Shown: positions 25,723 to 34,984, numbered from the stretch's first letter. The stretch is DNA of 64,000 bases from Spirochaeta thermophila DSM 6578 (GCF_000184345.1 NC_017583.1:1736001-1800000), one strand, 5' to 3'. Program-made: numbers and translations. The notes: generated by a model not told the origin, from the letters alone.

Positions 25723-28024
25723 GCGGCCTCCCCTTGTCAGGAAACGAGCGGACGAGCCCCTCCTCGGTGAGCACCGCCGGTTCTCCGTAGAGTTCGAGTT
25801 CCACGCGCTCTCCCTCGAGGAGCCGGAGCCTCACCCCCTCTTTCCCCACCTCTACGCCGATACGCGCATCCCGCCATCCGAACGAGAAAGAGTAGCTCTT
25901 CCAGGCAGACGGGAGCATGGGCGCGAGAGCAGGTCGGTCGCCATCGGTGCGGAGCCCTCCGAACCCGTAGACTATGTTGAGCCACGCAGCCGCCATACTG
26001 GTGAGGTGAAGTCCCTCGTGGGTATTCCTGTTGTAGTTGTCGAGATCGAGCCTGGTGGCAAAGCCGAAGAGTCGGTAGGCCTCTTCCTCCCGGCCGAGCT
26101 CGGCAGCGAGGATGGAGTGGATCGCCGGCGAGAGTGAGGACTCGTGTACCGTGCGCGGATCGTAGTAGTCGTAGTTGGCCCGCTTGCACTCGAGAGAGAA
26201 CTCGCGGTTATAGAGGAAGAGGAACATGAGGACGTCCGGCTGCTTGATCATGTCGTACCGGTAGATGCGATCGTACGACCAGTGGCTGTAGAGCGGGAAG
26301 TCGGTGACCGGGATTTCATCGATATCGATGTGAGGAAGGTCGAAGAAACCTTCGTGTTGTTCAAAGACCCCCGTTTTCTCGTCATAGGGGATGATCATCT
26401 TCTCGGCGCACACGGCGAACTCTTTCCGCTCCTCATCGGAAAAGCCGAGTCGCTCCACAAGTTCACGGTAGCGGTCGGGCTGGTCCTCCGCCATCCGATC
26501 CAGGGCCCACAGAGTGAACTCAAACGTCTTCTTTGCCATGAAGTTGGTATAGCAGTTATTGTTCACCATCATGTGGAACTCGTCGGGGCCCATGACGCCA
26601 TAGAACCCGAAGAGACCGCTCCGCTGGCTATAGTCGCCACGCGAGACGAGAAACCGGCTTATCTCCACGAGCATCTCCACCCCGTAGTCGTAGAGAAAGT
26701 CCAGATCGCCGGTGACCTTGAGGTAGTGCCATATCGCATAGGCTACCCCTGTACTGGGCTGAAGCTGGAGATTCGAGTGCTGCCAGAGCGTACAGGCCTC
26801 GTCACCGTTGAGGGTTGCCACGGGGTAACAGGCTCCTCTGCAGTCCACCTCCACCGCCCGTTTCCTCGCCTGAGGTAAGGTGCGATGCCGAAACTCGAGG
26901 AGATTCCGCGCCGCCTTCACGTTGGTGAGAAGATAGAAGGGAAGACAGTAGGTCTCGGTATCCCAGAAGGCGTGGCCGTTGTAGGCCTCGCCCGTGAGTC
27001 CCTTCGCCCCGACATTGTGGGAGGGATCCTGCCCCTGGTAGGTCTGTAGGAGGTGGAAGATGCAGAGACGTATCCCCTGCTGGGTGAGTGGATCCCCCTC
27101 TATCCTCACATCATACCGCTTCCACACCCGCTCCCAGTAAGCCGCCACCGCCTGCAGCGCCCCCTCGAACCCTTCCTCCCGCTGCAGCCCCAACCCCGTC
27201 ATCCCTTGCCGCCATACCTCCCCGTCGTCCACTTCCGCCCTCTTCTCCACCAGGTTGTGGACATACCGCTTCACCCGCAGCACCCCACCTTCGCGTACCC
27301 GTCCCTCCACCACGAATCCCACCCTCATATCCTCCACCACCGGCGAAACCTCGCCCCCCTCCACCTCCACCACACTCCCTGTGAACACCCGCTGCTCCGT
27401 CCCCACCGTCCTCACGAGGAGCCCCACCACCCCATCCCCCCCACCGCTCCGCACCCCCTCCCAGTAGCACTTCTTTCTGCTGTAGTGCACCACCCGGCCG
27501 TTGTGCCCCACCCAGACCCTCACCGCCGCCTCGCCCCTCAGGCCACGCACCTCCACCAGGTGGTAGGCCCGCTGGGGCACCTCGCGGTGGAGGAACCGGA
27601 CGAACCGCATCTCCACCACCCCGCCGGACTGCGTCTCCCAGACCAGCGACCGCTCGAGCAGCCCGCGGTCCAGGTGTAACACCCGACGGAAAGATGTAAC
27701 GTTACACTTCGCGACATCGAACACCTCCCCATCCGCCTCCACGCGCACATCCAGCCAATCCGGACCATTCACCATGAAGTGCGTGGTGGTCACGATCCCC
27801 CTGTACCCCGTCTCCCCCTCCTGCTCTACCTCGTACACCCCGTTGAAGTAGCTCCCCCTCATCGACGCGCACGACGCCCCCTCCTCGAGATATCCCCGCA
27901 CCCCCATGTACTCGTTCGCGAGCGAGAACAGCGACTCGCTCACCATACTCCGATCAGGATGGAACCCCTCCTCGATCACCTTCCAAGGATCCACCACCAG
28001 GTACCTGTCAGCAACCTTGGCCAT
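25706..28024 (-). CDS. GH65 disaccharide phosphorylase 2
   Basis: 772 residues. FWDTETYCLPFYLLT, GVMGPDEFHMMVNNNCYTNFM (general-acid Glu) and IKQPDVLMFLFL with YDPRTVHESSLSPA match GH65. It is only distantly similar to the paralogue downstream, so the two probably differ in linkage (for example nigerose against kojibiose or trehalose). ATG has GGAGG four bases upstream. An operator-like palindrome lies within codons around 107-111. The stretch from about 27,060 to 27,560 has codon use biased to purine-rich GTG/GAG/CGG, unlike the rest of the gene. Confidence 0.87.
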   Translation of the reverse strand: MAKVADRYLVVDPWKVIEEGFHPDRSMVSESLFSLANEYMGVRGYLEEGASCASMRGSYFNGVYEVEQEGETGYRGIVTTTHFMVNGPDWLDVRVEADGEVFDVAKCNVTSFRRVLHLDRGLLERSLVWETQSGGVVEMRFVRFLHREVPQRAYHLVEVRGLRGEAAVRVWVGHNGRVVHYSRKKCYWEGVRSGGGDGVVGLLVRTVGTEQRVFTGSVVEVEGGEVSPVVEDMRVGFVVEGRVREGGVLRVKRYVHNLVEKRAEVDDGEVWRQGMTGLGLQREEGFEGALQAVAAYWERVWKRYDVRIEGDPLTQQGIRLCIFHLLQTYQGQDPSHNVGAKGLTGEAYNGHAFWDTETYCLPFYLLTNVKAARNLLEFRHRTLPQARKRAVEVDCRGACYPVATLNGDEACTLWQHSNLQLQPSTGVAYAIWHYLKVTGDLDFLYDYGVEMLVEISRFLVSRGDYSQRSGLFGFYGVMGPDEFHMMVNNNCYTNFMAKKTFEFTLWALDRMAEDQPDRYRELVERLGFSDEERKEFAVCAEKMIIPYDEKTGVFEQHEGFFDLPHIDIDEIPVTDFPLYSHWSYDRIYRYDMIKQPDVLMFLFLYNREFSLECKRANYDYYDPRTVHESSLSPAIHSILAAELGREEEAYRLFGFATRLDLDNYNRNTHEGLHLTSMAAAWLNIVYGFGGLRTDGDRPALAPMLPSAWKSYSFSFGWRDARIGVEVGKEGVRLRLLEGERVELELYGEPAVLTEEGLVRSFPDKGRPHGLVS
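27694..27707 (-). promoter_or_regulatory. LacI-type operator inside the GH65-2 coding sequence
   Basis: ATGTAACGTTACAC, with TGTAACGTTACA a perfect 12-bp palindrome, about 320 bases into the gene. It encodes CNV in AKCNVTS. It could act as a transcription roadblock or looping site. Confidence 0.5.
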
Positions 28025-28122
28025 ACAACCTCCTCACTACGAGAACATCTACACATACCTCTATGGACAGACGCACCCCACTCATCGGACGAGATGCGCA
28101 GTTCTCCAAAGAGAAACTCATG

Positions 28123-28989
28123 CTAACCCTTTATACCGGAATGAGCCGCCATCTCGGTGATCTGCTTCTGGAACAGGACGAACAGCACCACCGGAGGAAT
28201 CACCGCGAACACGATGGCCCTGAGGATATCCACCTCGGTGGTATAGCTCCCCCTGAACTGGAAGAGCCGCACCATGACCGTCTCGAGCCCCGAGTTGGTG
28301 AGCACAAGGTACGGTAGGAGGAAATCCGACCAGGCCGCGTTCACGGCATAGATCACCACCACCATCACGATCGGCCTGCTCAGCGGCAACACCACCTTCT
28401 GGAAGATCTGGAGCTCGTTGCACCCGTCCAGCCTCGAAGCCTCGATGAGTGACTGCGGGATGGTATCGAAAAAGTTCTTGAAGAGGATCACGTAGAACGC
28501 ATTCGCCCCGAACGAGAACCAGATGGGAAAGAACGTACCGACCATCCCCAAGCGCACGATATTCATGAACAGCGGCACGATGCTCGTGGTAGGCGGTATG
28601 AGAAGACTCCAGAGGACGAGCGAGAAGACGAGCTTCGCCCCCCGCGGCCTCACCTTCGAGAGGGCATAGGCGAGCAGCCCGTTGAAGAACACCGCCGAGA
28701 TCACACATCCCGTCACCGAGATGAGCGAGTTCCTGTAGTAGCGCACGAACTTGAGATCGTTCCACGTCTTCACGAACTTACCCAGATCGAACGAACGAGG
28801 CAGGAAGGTGGGCTCCCTCACGAACTCGCGGATGTCCTTGAAACTCGCAAAGAAGAGCCAGAGAATGGGTCCGAACGCCACCACCACGAAGAACACACAC
28901 AACAGAGTAAGTCCTATGTACCCCAGAAGCACCACGGGCGAACGCAGGTCGTGGTCTCGGATGATGCCGTACTGTTTCCGGATGAACAT
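28123..28989 (-). CDS. ABC sugar transporter permease, MalG type
   Basis: 288 residues with six predicted membrane helices. The cytoplasmic EAA loop reads EASRLDGCNELQIFQKVVLPLSRP, the contact site for the ATPase. The ATG is one base after the stop of the partner permease. No ATPase gene is present in the locus, so a shared MsmK/MalK-type ATPase encoded elsewhere must energise it. A 98-base gap separates it from the GH65 genes. Confidence 0.9.
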   Translation of the reverse strand: MFIRKQYGIIRDHDLRSPVVLLGYIGLTLLCVFFVVVAFGPILWLFFASFKDIREFVREPTFLPRSFDLGKFVKTWNDLKFVRYYRNSLISVTGCVISAVFFNGLLAYALSKVRPRGAKLVFSLVLWSLLIPPTTSIVPLFMNIVRLGMVGTFFPIWFSFGANAFYVILFKNFFDTIPQSLIEASRLDGCNELQIFQKVVLPLSRPIVMVVVIYAVNAAWSDFLLPYLVLTNSGLETVMVRLFQFRGSYTTEVDILRAIVFAVIPPVVLFVLFQKQITEMAAHSGIKG

Positions 28990-28990
28990 A

Positions 28991-29908
28991 CTAGGCCCCC
29001 TGGGTGTCCTGTTCCTTCACCAGCTTGAAATACAGCCACGTGAGGAACACGAGGATGAGAGAGATGATGACCGACACGGCCCCGGCTTTGGGATAGTCGT
29101 ACTTCTCGAACGCATACCTGAAGACCAGGAGCATGAGGGACACCGATGCGTTGTTGGGCCCCCCGTTCGTCATCACGAGCGGTTCGTAGAGGATCTGGAA
29201 GACGAAGATGATCTGCAGAATGAGTAGTGTACGTGCGAGGTTGAAGATCTGAGGGATGGTGATGTGGCGAACCCTCGCCCATATCCCCGCCCCATCTATG
29301 ATCGAAGCCTCGTAGAGCTCGGAAGGAATTCCCTGAAGCCCCGCGATGTAGATGAGTGTCGTCGCCCCTGCGCTCTTCCACGTGAGGGTCGCCACGATGA
29401 GAGGGATCGTCCACTGAGGGTTGCTGAGCCAGGGTTGGGCAGGATACCCGAGCTTACCCAGGAGGATATTGAGCGCACCCGTCTCGCCGGGCCTGAAAAG
29501 AAAGGCCCACAGCAGCACCGTGGCCATCCCCGGCACCACGTTGGGAAGGTACACCCCTATCTTGTAGAACGATCTGAGCGCAAACATCTCGTTGATGGAC
29601 ACAGCCATCACTATGGGTACCATGAATCCGATCACCAGCGACCAGAAGGTGTAGAGAAAGGTGTTACGCACCGCCGCCCAGAAGTCGGGATGCCGCACCA
29701 CATCCACGTAGTTCTTGAACCCCACGAACTCCTGGAGACGTACCCCCTTCGCCGAATAGAGGGAGAGGCGAATACTCTCCAGAAGAGGCTCCCATACAAA
29801 GAACGCGAAGAGCAGCACCGTGGGAAACATGAGGAGCCACCCGGCCACATCCCTCGCAGAGGCCCTCCCCTTACCTATTCCTGAAATCCCTCGCTGTAGC
29901 ATACCCAT
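28991..29908 (-). CDS. ABC sugar transporter permease, MalF type
   Basis: 305 residues from ATG at 29908, chosen because AAGGAG lies five bases upstream; the frame opens six bases earlier with GTG. Six helices and an EAA loop (YEASIIDGAGIWARVRHITIP) are visible. It pairs with the MalG-type permease and the binding protein upstream to import oligosaccharides. Confidence 0.9.
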   Translation of the reverse strand: MGMLQRGISGIGKGRASARDVAGWLLMFPTVLLFAFFVWEPLLESIRLSLYSAKGVRLQEFVGFKNYVDVVRHPDFWAAVRNTFLYTFWSLVIGFMVPIVMAVSINEMFALRSFYKIGVYLPNVVPGMATVLLWAFLFRPGETGALNILLGKLGYPAQPWLSNPQWTIPLIVATLTWKSAGATTLIYIAGLQGIPSELYEASIIDGAGIWARVRHITIPQIFNLARTLLILQIIFVFQILYEPLVMTNGGPNNASVSLMLLVFRYAFEKYDYPKAGAVSVIISLILVFLTWLYFKLVKEQDTQGA

Positions 29909-29938
29909 GAACACTCCTTGAGGTTGAGAGATCTGGGC

Positions 29939-29965
29939 AAGGGGCGTGCCGTAGACACGCCCCTT
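29939..29965 (-). other. Stem-loop between binding-protein and permease genes
   Basis: AAGGGGCGTG/CACGCCCCTT, a 10-bp stem with a seven-base loop, directly after the binding-protein stop. Such structures protect the upstream message and limit read-through, so more binding protein than permease is made. Confidence 0.65.
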
Positions 29966-29976
29966 GAAACAGCATA

Positions 29977-31377
29977 CTACTTGTTGTTCACCTGTGCATC
30001 GAGAAGCGACTGGAAGTTCTTCTGGGCCCTCGCGAGAAGGGCATCGATGTCCGCGTCCTTATCGGTGAGCACCGCCTGAAGCAACTTGGTGAGCTCGGCG
30101 TAGAGATCCTGGGCGAGCATGGGCTCCTCCGGCCTGAGAACACCGGGCTTCTTGATCACGTCGTAGTAGTCCTGGTAGAGGCGCATGTCCACGTTGCGGT
30201 ACTCGGCGAGGATCTCATCCTGCACCTTGAGATACTCGGGATCGGTCCACGCGGGGAAGGTGGGGATCACGGGCACACCGTTGGCCTTGCGGTTGGCCGC
30301 ATCGGCTTTGAGACCCTCGATCACATCATCGGTGAGCACGGGCGCCTTACCCATGATCTCGAGATACCCGAGTGCCGCGAGAACCTCATCCTTCGTGGCG
30401 TTCGCAGCGAACATGTACGGCGTACCACCCATGAGCGAATACTGACCTCCCGGACCGGCAGGCACCGGCACAAGCGCGAGATCTTCCACCGGAAGTCCAT
30501 ACGTCATGGTGGGCTGGTTCACGGCGTCCTGGGCAGCGAGATACATGGCCGCAGTCCCGGTACCGATCCCCCTGAACCCGGTACCCCAGTCCTCACTCGT
30601 GGGATCGGGAGTGAGCACATCGTATTTCCACTTGAGATCACGCACGAACTGGAGCGCGGCCTTCACCTCAGGAGTATCGATCTGGGCGATCCACTTGCCG
30701 TCCTTCTGGACCTCGAAGCGCGCACCGAAGCTCCACGCGATGTTCGTGAAGTGCCAGCCGCCCGCGTTGTCCTTGGCCAGGATCACCATACCGGCCTGAC
30801 CGGTCTTCTCCTTGATGATCTTCGCGGTCTCGGCAAGCTCCTGCCACGTCTTCGGATACTTGGGAAGACCGTTCGCATCGACGAGTCCTGCCTCACGGAA
30901 GAGCGCCACGTTCAGCATGAGACCAAGGGCATAGGCATCACGCGGCACGCCGTACACCCGACCGTTCTCATCCGAGAGAAGCTGGCGGACCGAGGGGTTC
31001 ATCTTGTCGACCCACCCGAGCTGAACGAGCTCATCGGTCACGTCCTTCACGAAACCGCCGGCGATGAGCTTCTGGGGCTCGGTGAACCAGGTCTCGAAGA
31101 TCGTGGGAAGCTGACCCGACTCGGCGAGGGGCACGAAGGTATCCACGCTGTACTTGTAGTGCTGCGGCACCACCTTCACATTGGGATACTTCTGCTGGAA
31201 CCGCTTCACGTACTCCTCATGGAGTTCGATGTCGCCGGTCATGGTCTCCTCGGGCCAGATGCCCAGCTTGAGGACCACCATCTCCTTCTGGGCCGACTGC
31301 TTCTCGCCCGCACCGCCGGCACTCAAGGTGCCTACGAGAAGGAGCAGCAGGGCCATCAGGGAAACAAAACGTTTCAT
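29977..31377 (-). CDS. Extracellular sugar-binding protein of the ABC importer
   Basis: 466 residues from ATG at 31377 (GGAGGG upstream); the frame is open 18 codons further but without a ribosome site. Signal peptide MKRFVSLMALLLLLVGTLSA lacks a lipobox Cys. The mature protein follows the SBP_bac_1 pattern (VVLKLGIWPEE, FQQKYPNVKVVPQHY, GRVYGVPRDAYALGLMLNVA). It should deliver alpha-gluco-oligosaccharides to the permeases. First gene of the import/phosphorolysis operon, with a perfect operator 60 bases upstream. Confidence 0.9.
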   Translation of the reverse strand: MKRFVSLMALLLLLVGTLSAGGAGEKQSAQKEMVVLKLGIWPEETMTGDIELHEEYVKRFQQKYPNVKVVPQHYKYSVDTFVPLAESGQLPTIFETWFTEPQKLIAGGFVKDVTDELVQLGWVDKMNPSVRQLLSDENGRVYGVPRDAYALGLMLNVALFREAGLVDANGLPKYPKTWQELAETAKIIKEKTGQAGMVILAKDNAGGWHFTNIAWSFGARFEVQKDGKWIAQIDTPEVKAALQFVRDLKWKYDVLTPDPTSEDWGTGFRGIGTGTAAMYLAAQDAVNQPTMTYGLPVEDLALVPVPAGPGGQYSLMGGTPYMFAANATKDEVLAALGYLEIMGKAPVLTDDVIEGLKADAANRKANGVPVIPTFPAWTDPEYLKVQDEILAEYRNVDMRLYQDYYDVIKKPGVLRPEEPMLAQDLYAELTKLLQAVLTDKDADIDALLARAQKNFQSLLDAQVNNK

Positions 31378-31436
31378 CAAACCCTCCTCACAACGCACAT
31401 GGTATTCCCGCCCAGAGGGCGAAACCTGCACCGCAG

Positions 31437-31450
31437 GTTTAACGTTAAAC
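31437..31450 (-). promoter_or_regulatory. LacI-type operator of the importer operon (perfect palindrome)
   Basis: GTTTAACGTTAAAC, fully symmetric, 60 bases upstream of the binding-protein ATG. It probably lies at or near the promoter of the operon running to 22781. Confidence 0.85.
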
Positions 31451-31608
31451 TATTCTAACCCCGGTTCCCTCTCCTGTCAAGCACTTTCTATCTCCCAAAA
31501 AACACATTCCTCGATTCATCATCCACTGAGACTCCTTAATCTCCAGGAAATTCCCCATATCCGCTATATCAGAATCAGGAAGACAGATGCTCCACCTCGA
31601 AAAATAAA

Positions 31609-31628
31609 CCCCCGGAAATCTCCGGGGG
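31609..31628 (-). terminator. Rho-independent terminator of the GH87-type glucanase gene
   Basis: Stem CCCCCGGA/TCCGGGGG with loop AATC; on the minus strand it is followed by TTTATTTTT. It lies 20 bases after the glucanase stop. Confidence 0.9.
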
Positions 31629-31647
31629 CCAACAATTCTTTTGTGAA

Positions 31648-34600
31648 TCACCATCCCTCGTTTCCAGGACCACGGATAATGGTGAAGGTGTCAGAGGCGT
31701 CGTTTCTCAAAGCCGATCCTGCACTCCCTGAGACCGACACATAGTTGAACGTGGCGCTTCCCCTCGACCCAGCCCTCACATAGATCCCATCAGTACCCGA
31801 CCCGGTAATAGAGATATTCTCGAAAAGACCATTCTGAAGATCATATACCGGATTTTGGTTGTACGTCTCACTCTGAATGTGGAGCCCGGAAAAAGTCGAA
31901 TCGATTATATCCACGTTGCGCACCACGAGGCCAGGTATGGGCAGATCATCCACGTTGATCCAGAGGGCGCCGAACTGGAGTCCGCCCCAGAAAGCCCCAC
32001 CACACCGGATGAGCGTCACCTCTTCCACCAGAGTGGTTCCGGCAAACGGGTATGGGTTGAAACAGGAGCTTATGTTCACTCCAGCATATGTGAGGGTATC
32101 GACAGCCACGCAATTCTGAATCTTGTTGTTCTCACCACCGTACACAGCAAAGGCATTAGCCCGCCACGGCATTTCCGCAGTAAGGTAGCGGAAGACGTTG
32201 TTCCTGTCGGGATCGGCCGAGAGATCTCTCGCAGACCACATAGCAAACGCATCGTCTCCAGTATATCGGGCCGTAGAGTTTTCCACAATCGTATCTCGAG
32301 TGGAGTTACAGAGGTTGAGGCCATCCGCATACGTGTTTCTGATTCTCACATCCCTGATATAGGCCCCTACGGTGGGCTGGGGGCTCCCCAACCAGAATCC
32401 ACAATTCACGTGCTCGATCCACAGATTGCGGACTTCAAAGCCAGCACCCGGAGAATTGCAGAAGGCCTTTCCACCGGTGTCACGGATGGTACCCGACCCG
32501 AAGATGGCAAGGTCGTAGACCTTGAAGTTGTCAGCGAAGTTGAGATTGAAACCCACATTGCCCCAGTCGCCTGCCGAGCCGGTAGGATCATAGATCACCG
32601 TATGCCATACACCGGCTCCCTGTACGGTCACATTGTCTGCCCCCATCAACTTGTTGTACTGATAGTACACACCAGGCGGAATATAGACCCCCGTCCCCTG
32701 CTGGCTCGCAGCCCAGATCGCCTGTTGGATCGCATTGGAGTCGTCACTCGTATCATTCGGCACGGCACCGTAATCGAGAATAGAAATGTATCCGGCGGGT
32801 CGCCCAACAGGCTCGGGAACTTCTTCGATTTCAATGAAATCCACAGCATAGTAGGAAGCCGTATCCCCGGAATCTTTCTGCACCTTGATGACCGCACCCG
32901 CAGGTACAGATCCTATGATAGCCCTGGTCTCATCGTAGATTCTCCTGGGAGAACCTGCATTGGGATCGTTCACAGGATTGGCTTCATCACCATAGAGCCA
33001 TGCGTGTTTGGAGGTAAGCTGAAAATCCGTCCTATGCTGACCGTTGACATAGAGACTCAGGGTGGCATCGATACCCCCACCACCGGGAGCATCTGGGATG
33101 CAGAACCTGATTACAACACCTGCATTGGAATAGCCATCTCCCACAGTCCATTGGACGTATTCTCCTGTCGCATCAAGTACCACGGCCTTTCTACCCAAAG
33201 CCTCACCTGCAATGGTACCCACCTCCCGACTCGGTCCCACTACCGTCGCATTCCCCTGACCATTTTCCGCCTCATACCTCACCCATGGCACAGAGGCTCC
33301 TCTTCCGGAAGGTGGAGTGGGAGTGGGAGTCGGAGTCGGAGTGAGAGTGGGAGTCGGAGTGGGAGTCGGAGTGGGAGTCGGAGTGGGAGTCGGAGTGGGA
33401 GTCGGAGTGGGAGTGGGAGTCGGAGTCGGAGTGGTAGGAGGAGAAAACTGAAGATAATTGATATTAAAATCTCCCCCGTTCACCGCCTCGAGCCGGAGAA
33501 TCTTGTTGCTTCCACCAGAGAGGTACACATTGTACAGCACCACATCGGTGTAGGTCTGCCACCCTCCTGTTGCTTCTACAGAGAACACCCCAAGCTCAAC
33601 CCCATCGAGAAGGATGCGCAGATCCCCAATCGCCCCAGCCCCATTAGAGGCAACCCTCGCCTCGATGTTGTAGTATCCTTCCTGGACATCCACCGTATAC
33701 TCGAGCCACTCACCATCGATGATCCATCCTACGTTGTATCCCCCCTCACCACACGGCTCTATGTCCACATCATCGCTCCTATATGCACCACCAGTATTCC
33801 CTGCTGTAGTATCATGATACGCAACGCCCTCTCCACCGAGATCATAATTCTCGGCTTCTATCCGGCTACCGGGGGCGATAGTCACCGGAACTCCACTATA
33901 AGGCTCCTGGCCACCTCCAGAGGTTCCTACAGAAACAGTCTCCGTGCGAGTATTGTTATTTTCGTTTAATTCACCGGGAATCCGGTTCACATCGTCTACA
34001 TATGCCATTATGGTATGCTCACCAGCCACTGCCGTCCACCACTGGTCACCATCTGGACCACCGTTCGCGGTGAGAATCACACTCTCACCTGGGGCAAGAG
34101 AAGAGGTGAAGGTGTCGGACCAGCTCACAATGCTTCCATCCACGAAAAACCCTACTCCATGGATTACACCTACAGGAGTGGAAGCAGTCCCCTGGTTCTG
34201 GATGGTAGCAGAGAACGTTACCGATTGCCCCACTACAGGACTCGCAGGAGACCAGGCTACATCAGTGACCACGAGATCAGGCGCTCCAGCTTCACCAGGT
34301 CCGTACACCTCGAACTCAGCCGCCTGTCCTCCGGTAGCCCCAGTGTTTGCAGTGAAGACGAGCTGTACATATCGAGCGGTTACCTGGGGAAATGTGATGG
34401 TCACAGTATTCCCAGTGGCGGGATCGAACTGGTACTGGGTTGCAGAAACCGTCGTGGTGTAACTGGATCCATTGGTGGATGTTCTCACACTGATCGTCTG
34501 GGTCCTGGGTCCCCAAATAGGATCCGGATTGAGTTTCACCACCACTTTGTAGACCGTCATCGAACTTCCCAGATCCACCGTGAGGTAGTTGGGATATGAA

Positions 34601-34779
34601 TTGGGCGCGGCCTCCCAGTAGGTGTAGACATCCCCATCATTCGCGTTCTGCGGCACATATACCTGAGTATAACTACTCGCGCTGATGGATCTGCCCAATG
34701 CCAGATTGGCAGTGTCCGCGAAGAGTTCCCCTCCCATGAGGAGAAGAACACCTAAAAGGGTAAACAGAAGACGTCTCAT
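31648..34779 (-). CDS. Secreted GH87-type alpha-1,3-glucanase/mycodextranase with discoidin, CARDB and CBM6 modules
   Basis: 1,043 residues; ATG with GAGGAGGG upstream. Order: signal peptide 1-21; discoidin domain about 22-160 (NLALGRSISASSYTQ, DGDVYTYWEAAPNSYPN); CARDB domain about 168-290 (APDLVVTDVAWSPASPVVG, LNENNNTRTETV); CBM6 about 300-445 (IEAENYDLGGEGVAYHD, NINYLQF); a Thr-Pro repeat linker about 447-492; then the GH87-type N-domain (RYEAENGQ, DAPGGGGIDATLSLYVNG, LTSKHAWLYGDE, GSPRRIYDETRAIIGSVPAG) and a right-handed beta-helix with Asp-rich turns (NTYADGLNL, ARYTGDDAFAMWS). Bacillus circulans Agl-KA has a similar discoidin-CBM6-TP-catalytic order. It should cut alpha-1,3-glucan outside the cell, exported by Sec and T2SS. 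Monocistronic with its own operator. Confidence 0.88.
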   Translation of the reverse strand: MRRLLFTLLGVLLLMGGELFADTANLALGRSISASSYTQVYVPQNANDGDVYTYWEAAPNSYPNYLTVDLGSSMTVYKVVVKLNPDPIWGPRTQTISVRTSTNGSSYTTTVSATQYQFDPATGNTVTITFPQVTARYVQLVFTANTGATGGQAAEFEVYGPGEAGAPDLVVTDVAWSPASPVVGQSVTFSATIQNQGTASTPVGVIHGVGFFVDGSIVSWSDTFTSSLAPGESVILTANGGPDGDQWWTAVAGEHTIMAYVDDVNRIPGELNENNNTRTETVSVGTSGGGQEPYSGVPVTIAPGSRIEAENYDLGGEGVAYHDTTAGNTGGAYRSDDVDIEPCGEGGYNVGWIIDGEWLEYTVDVQEGYYNIEARVASNGAGAIGDLRILLDGVELGVFSVEATGGWQTYTDVVLYNVYLSGGSNKILRLEAVNGGDFNINYLQFSPPTTPTPTPTPTPTPTPTPTPTPTPTPTPTPTLTPTPTPTPTPPSGRGASVPWVRYEAENGQGNATVVGPSREVGTIAGEALGRKAVVLDATGEYVQWTVGDGYSNAGVVIRFCIPDAPGGGGIDATLSLYVNGQHRTDFQLTSKHAWLYGDEANPVNDPNAGSPRRIYDETRAIIGSVPAGAVIKVQKDSGDTASYYAVDFIEIEEVPEPVGRPAGYISILDYGAVPNDTSDDSNAIQQAIWAASQQGTGVYIPPGVYYQYNKLMGADNVTVQGAGVWHTVIYDPTGSAGDWGNVGFNLNFADNFKVYDLAIFGSGTIRDTGGKAFCNSPGAGFEVRNLWIEHVNCGFWLGSPQPTVGAYIRDVRIRNTYADGLNLCNSTRDTIVENSTARYTGDDAFAMWSARDLSADPDRNNVFRYLTAEMPWRANAFAVYGGENNKIQNCVAVDTLTYAGVNISSCFNPYPFAGTTLVEEVTLIRCGGAFWGGLQFGALWINVDDLPIPGLVVRNVDIIDSTFSGLHIQSETYNQNPVYDLQNGLFENISITGSGTDGIYVRAGSRGSATFNYVSVSGSAGSALRNDASDTFTIIRGPGNEGW
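33313..33435 (-). repeat. Thr-Pro linker microsatellite in the glucanase gene
   Basis: Tandem 6- and 12-base units (plus-strand GGAGTG and GGAGTC alternating) encode about 20 TP pairs with one TL interruption. A run this regular is prone to slip-strand length change in multiples of six, which would keep the frame. Confidence 0.9.
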
Positions 34780-34807
34780 AACACCCTCCTCTGAAAAATT
34801 CGAACAG

Positions 34808-34821
34808 GTGTAACGTTAAAC
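34808..34821 (-). promoter_or_regulatory. LacI-type operator of the glucanase gene
   Basis: GTGTAACGTTAAAC, 29 bases before the ATG, inside a longer 26-base palindrome whose arms are GAACAGG and CCTGTTC. Only one base pair breaks the symmetry. Confidence 0.82.
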
Positions 34822-34984
34822 CTGTTCATCCACATTCTATCGTGACATTTGATGGATTGTCAAACTTTTTTTGCTCAATTTTCCCAATTCTCGGAAACTC
34901 TGGGAGAAGTCGAACATTCTACCTATAAATCAACACACTCCCCCAAAGAGAGACACCTGAAGAGCGTTCTCGCCTCTTCTTCTC

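Noticed and set aside
33313-33435. Possible CRISPR or other repeat array
   Set aside because: The repeat is short, uninterrupted and in frame within a coding linker; no spacers are present. No CRISPR array was seen in the window.
31855-33969. Plus-strand open frame of 704 codons with a Ser-Arg/Ser-Gly repeat
   Set aside because: It mirrors the glucanase gene; the repeat is the complement of the Thr-Pro linker.
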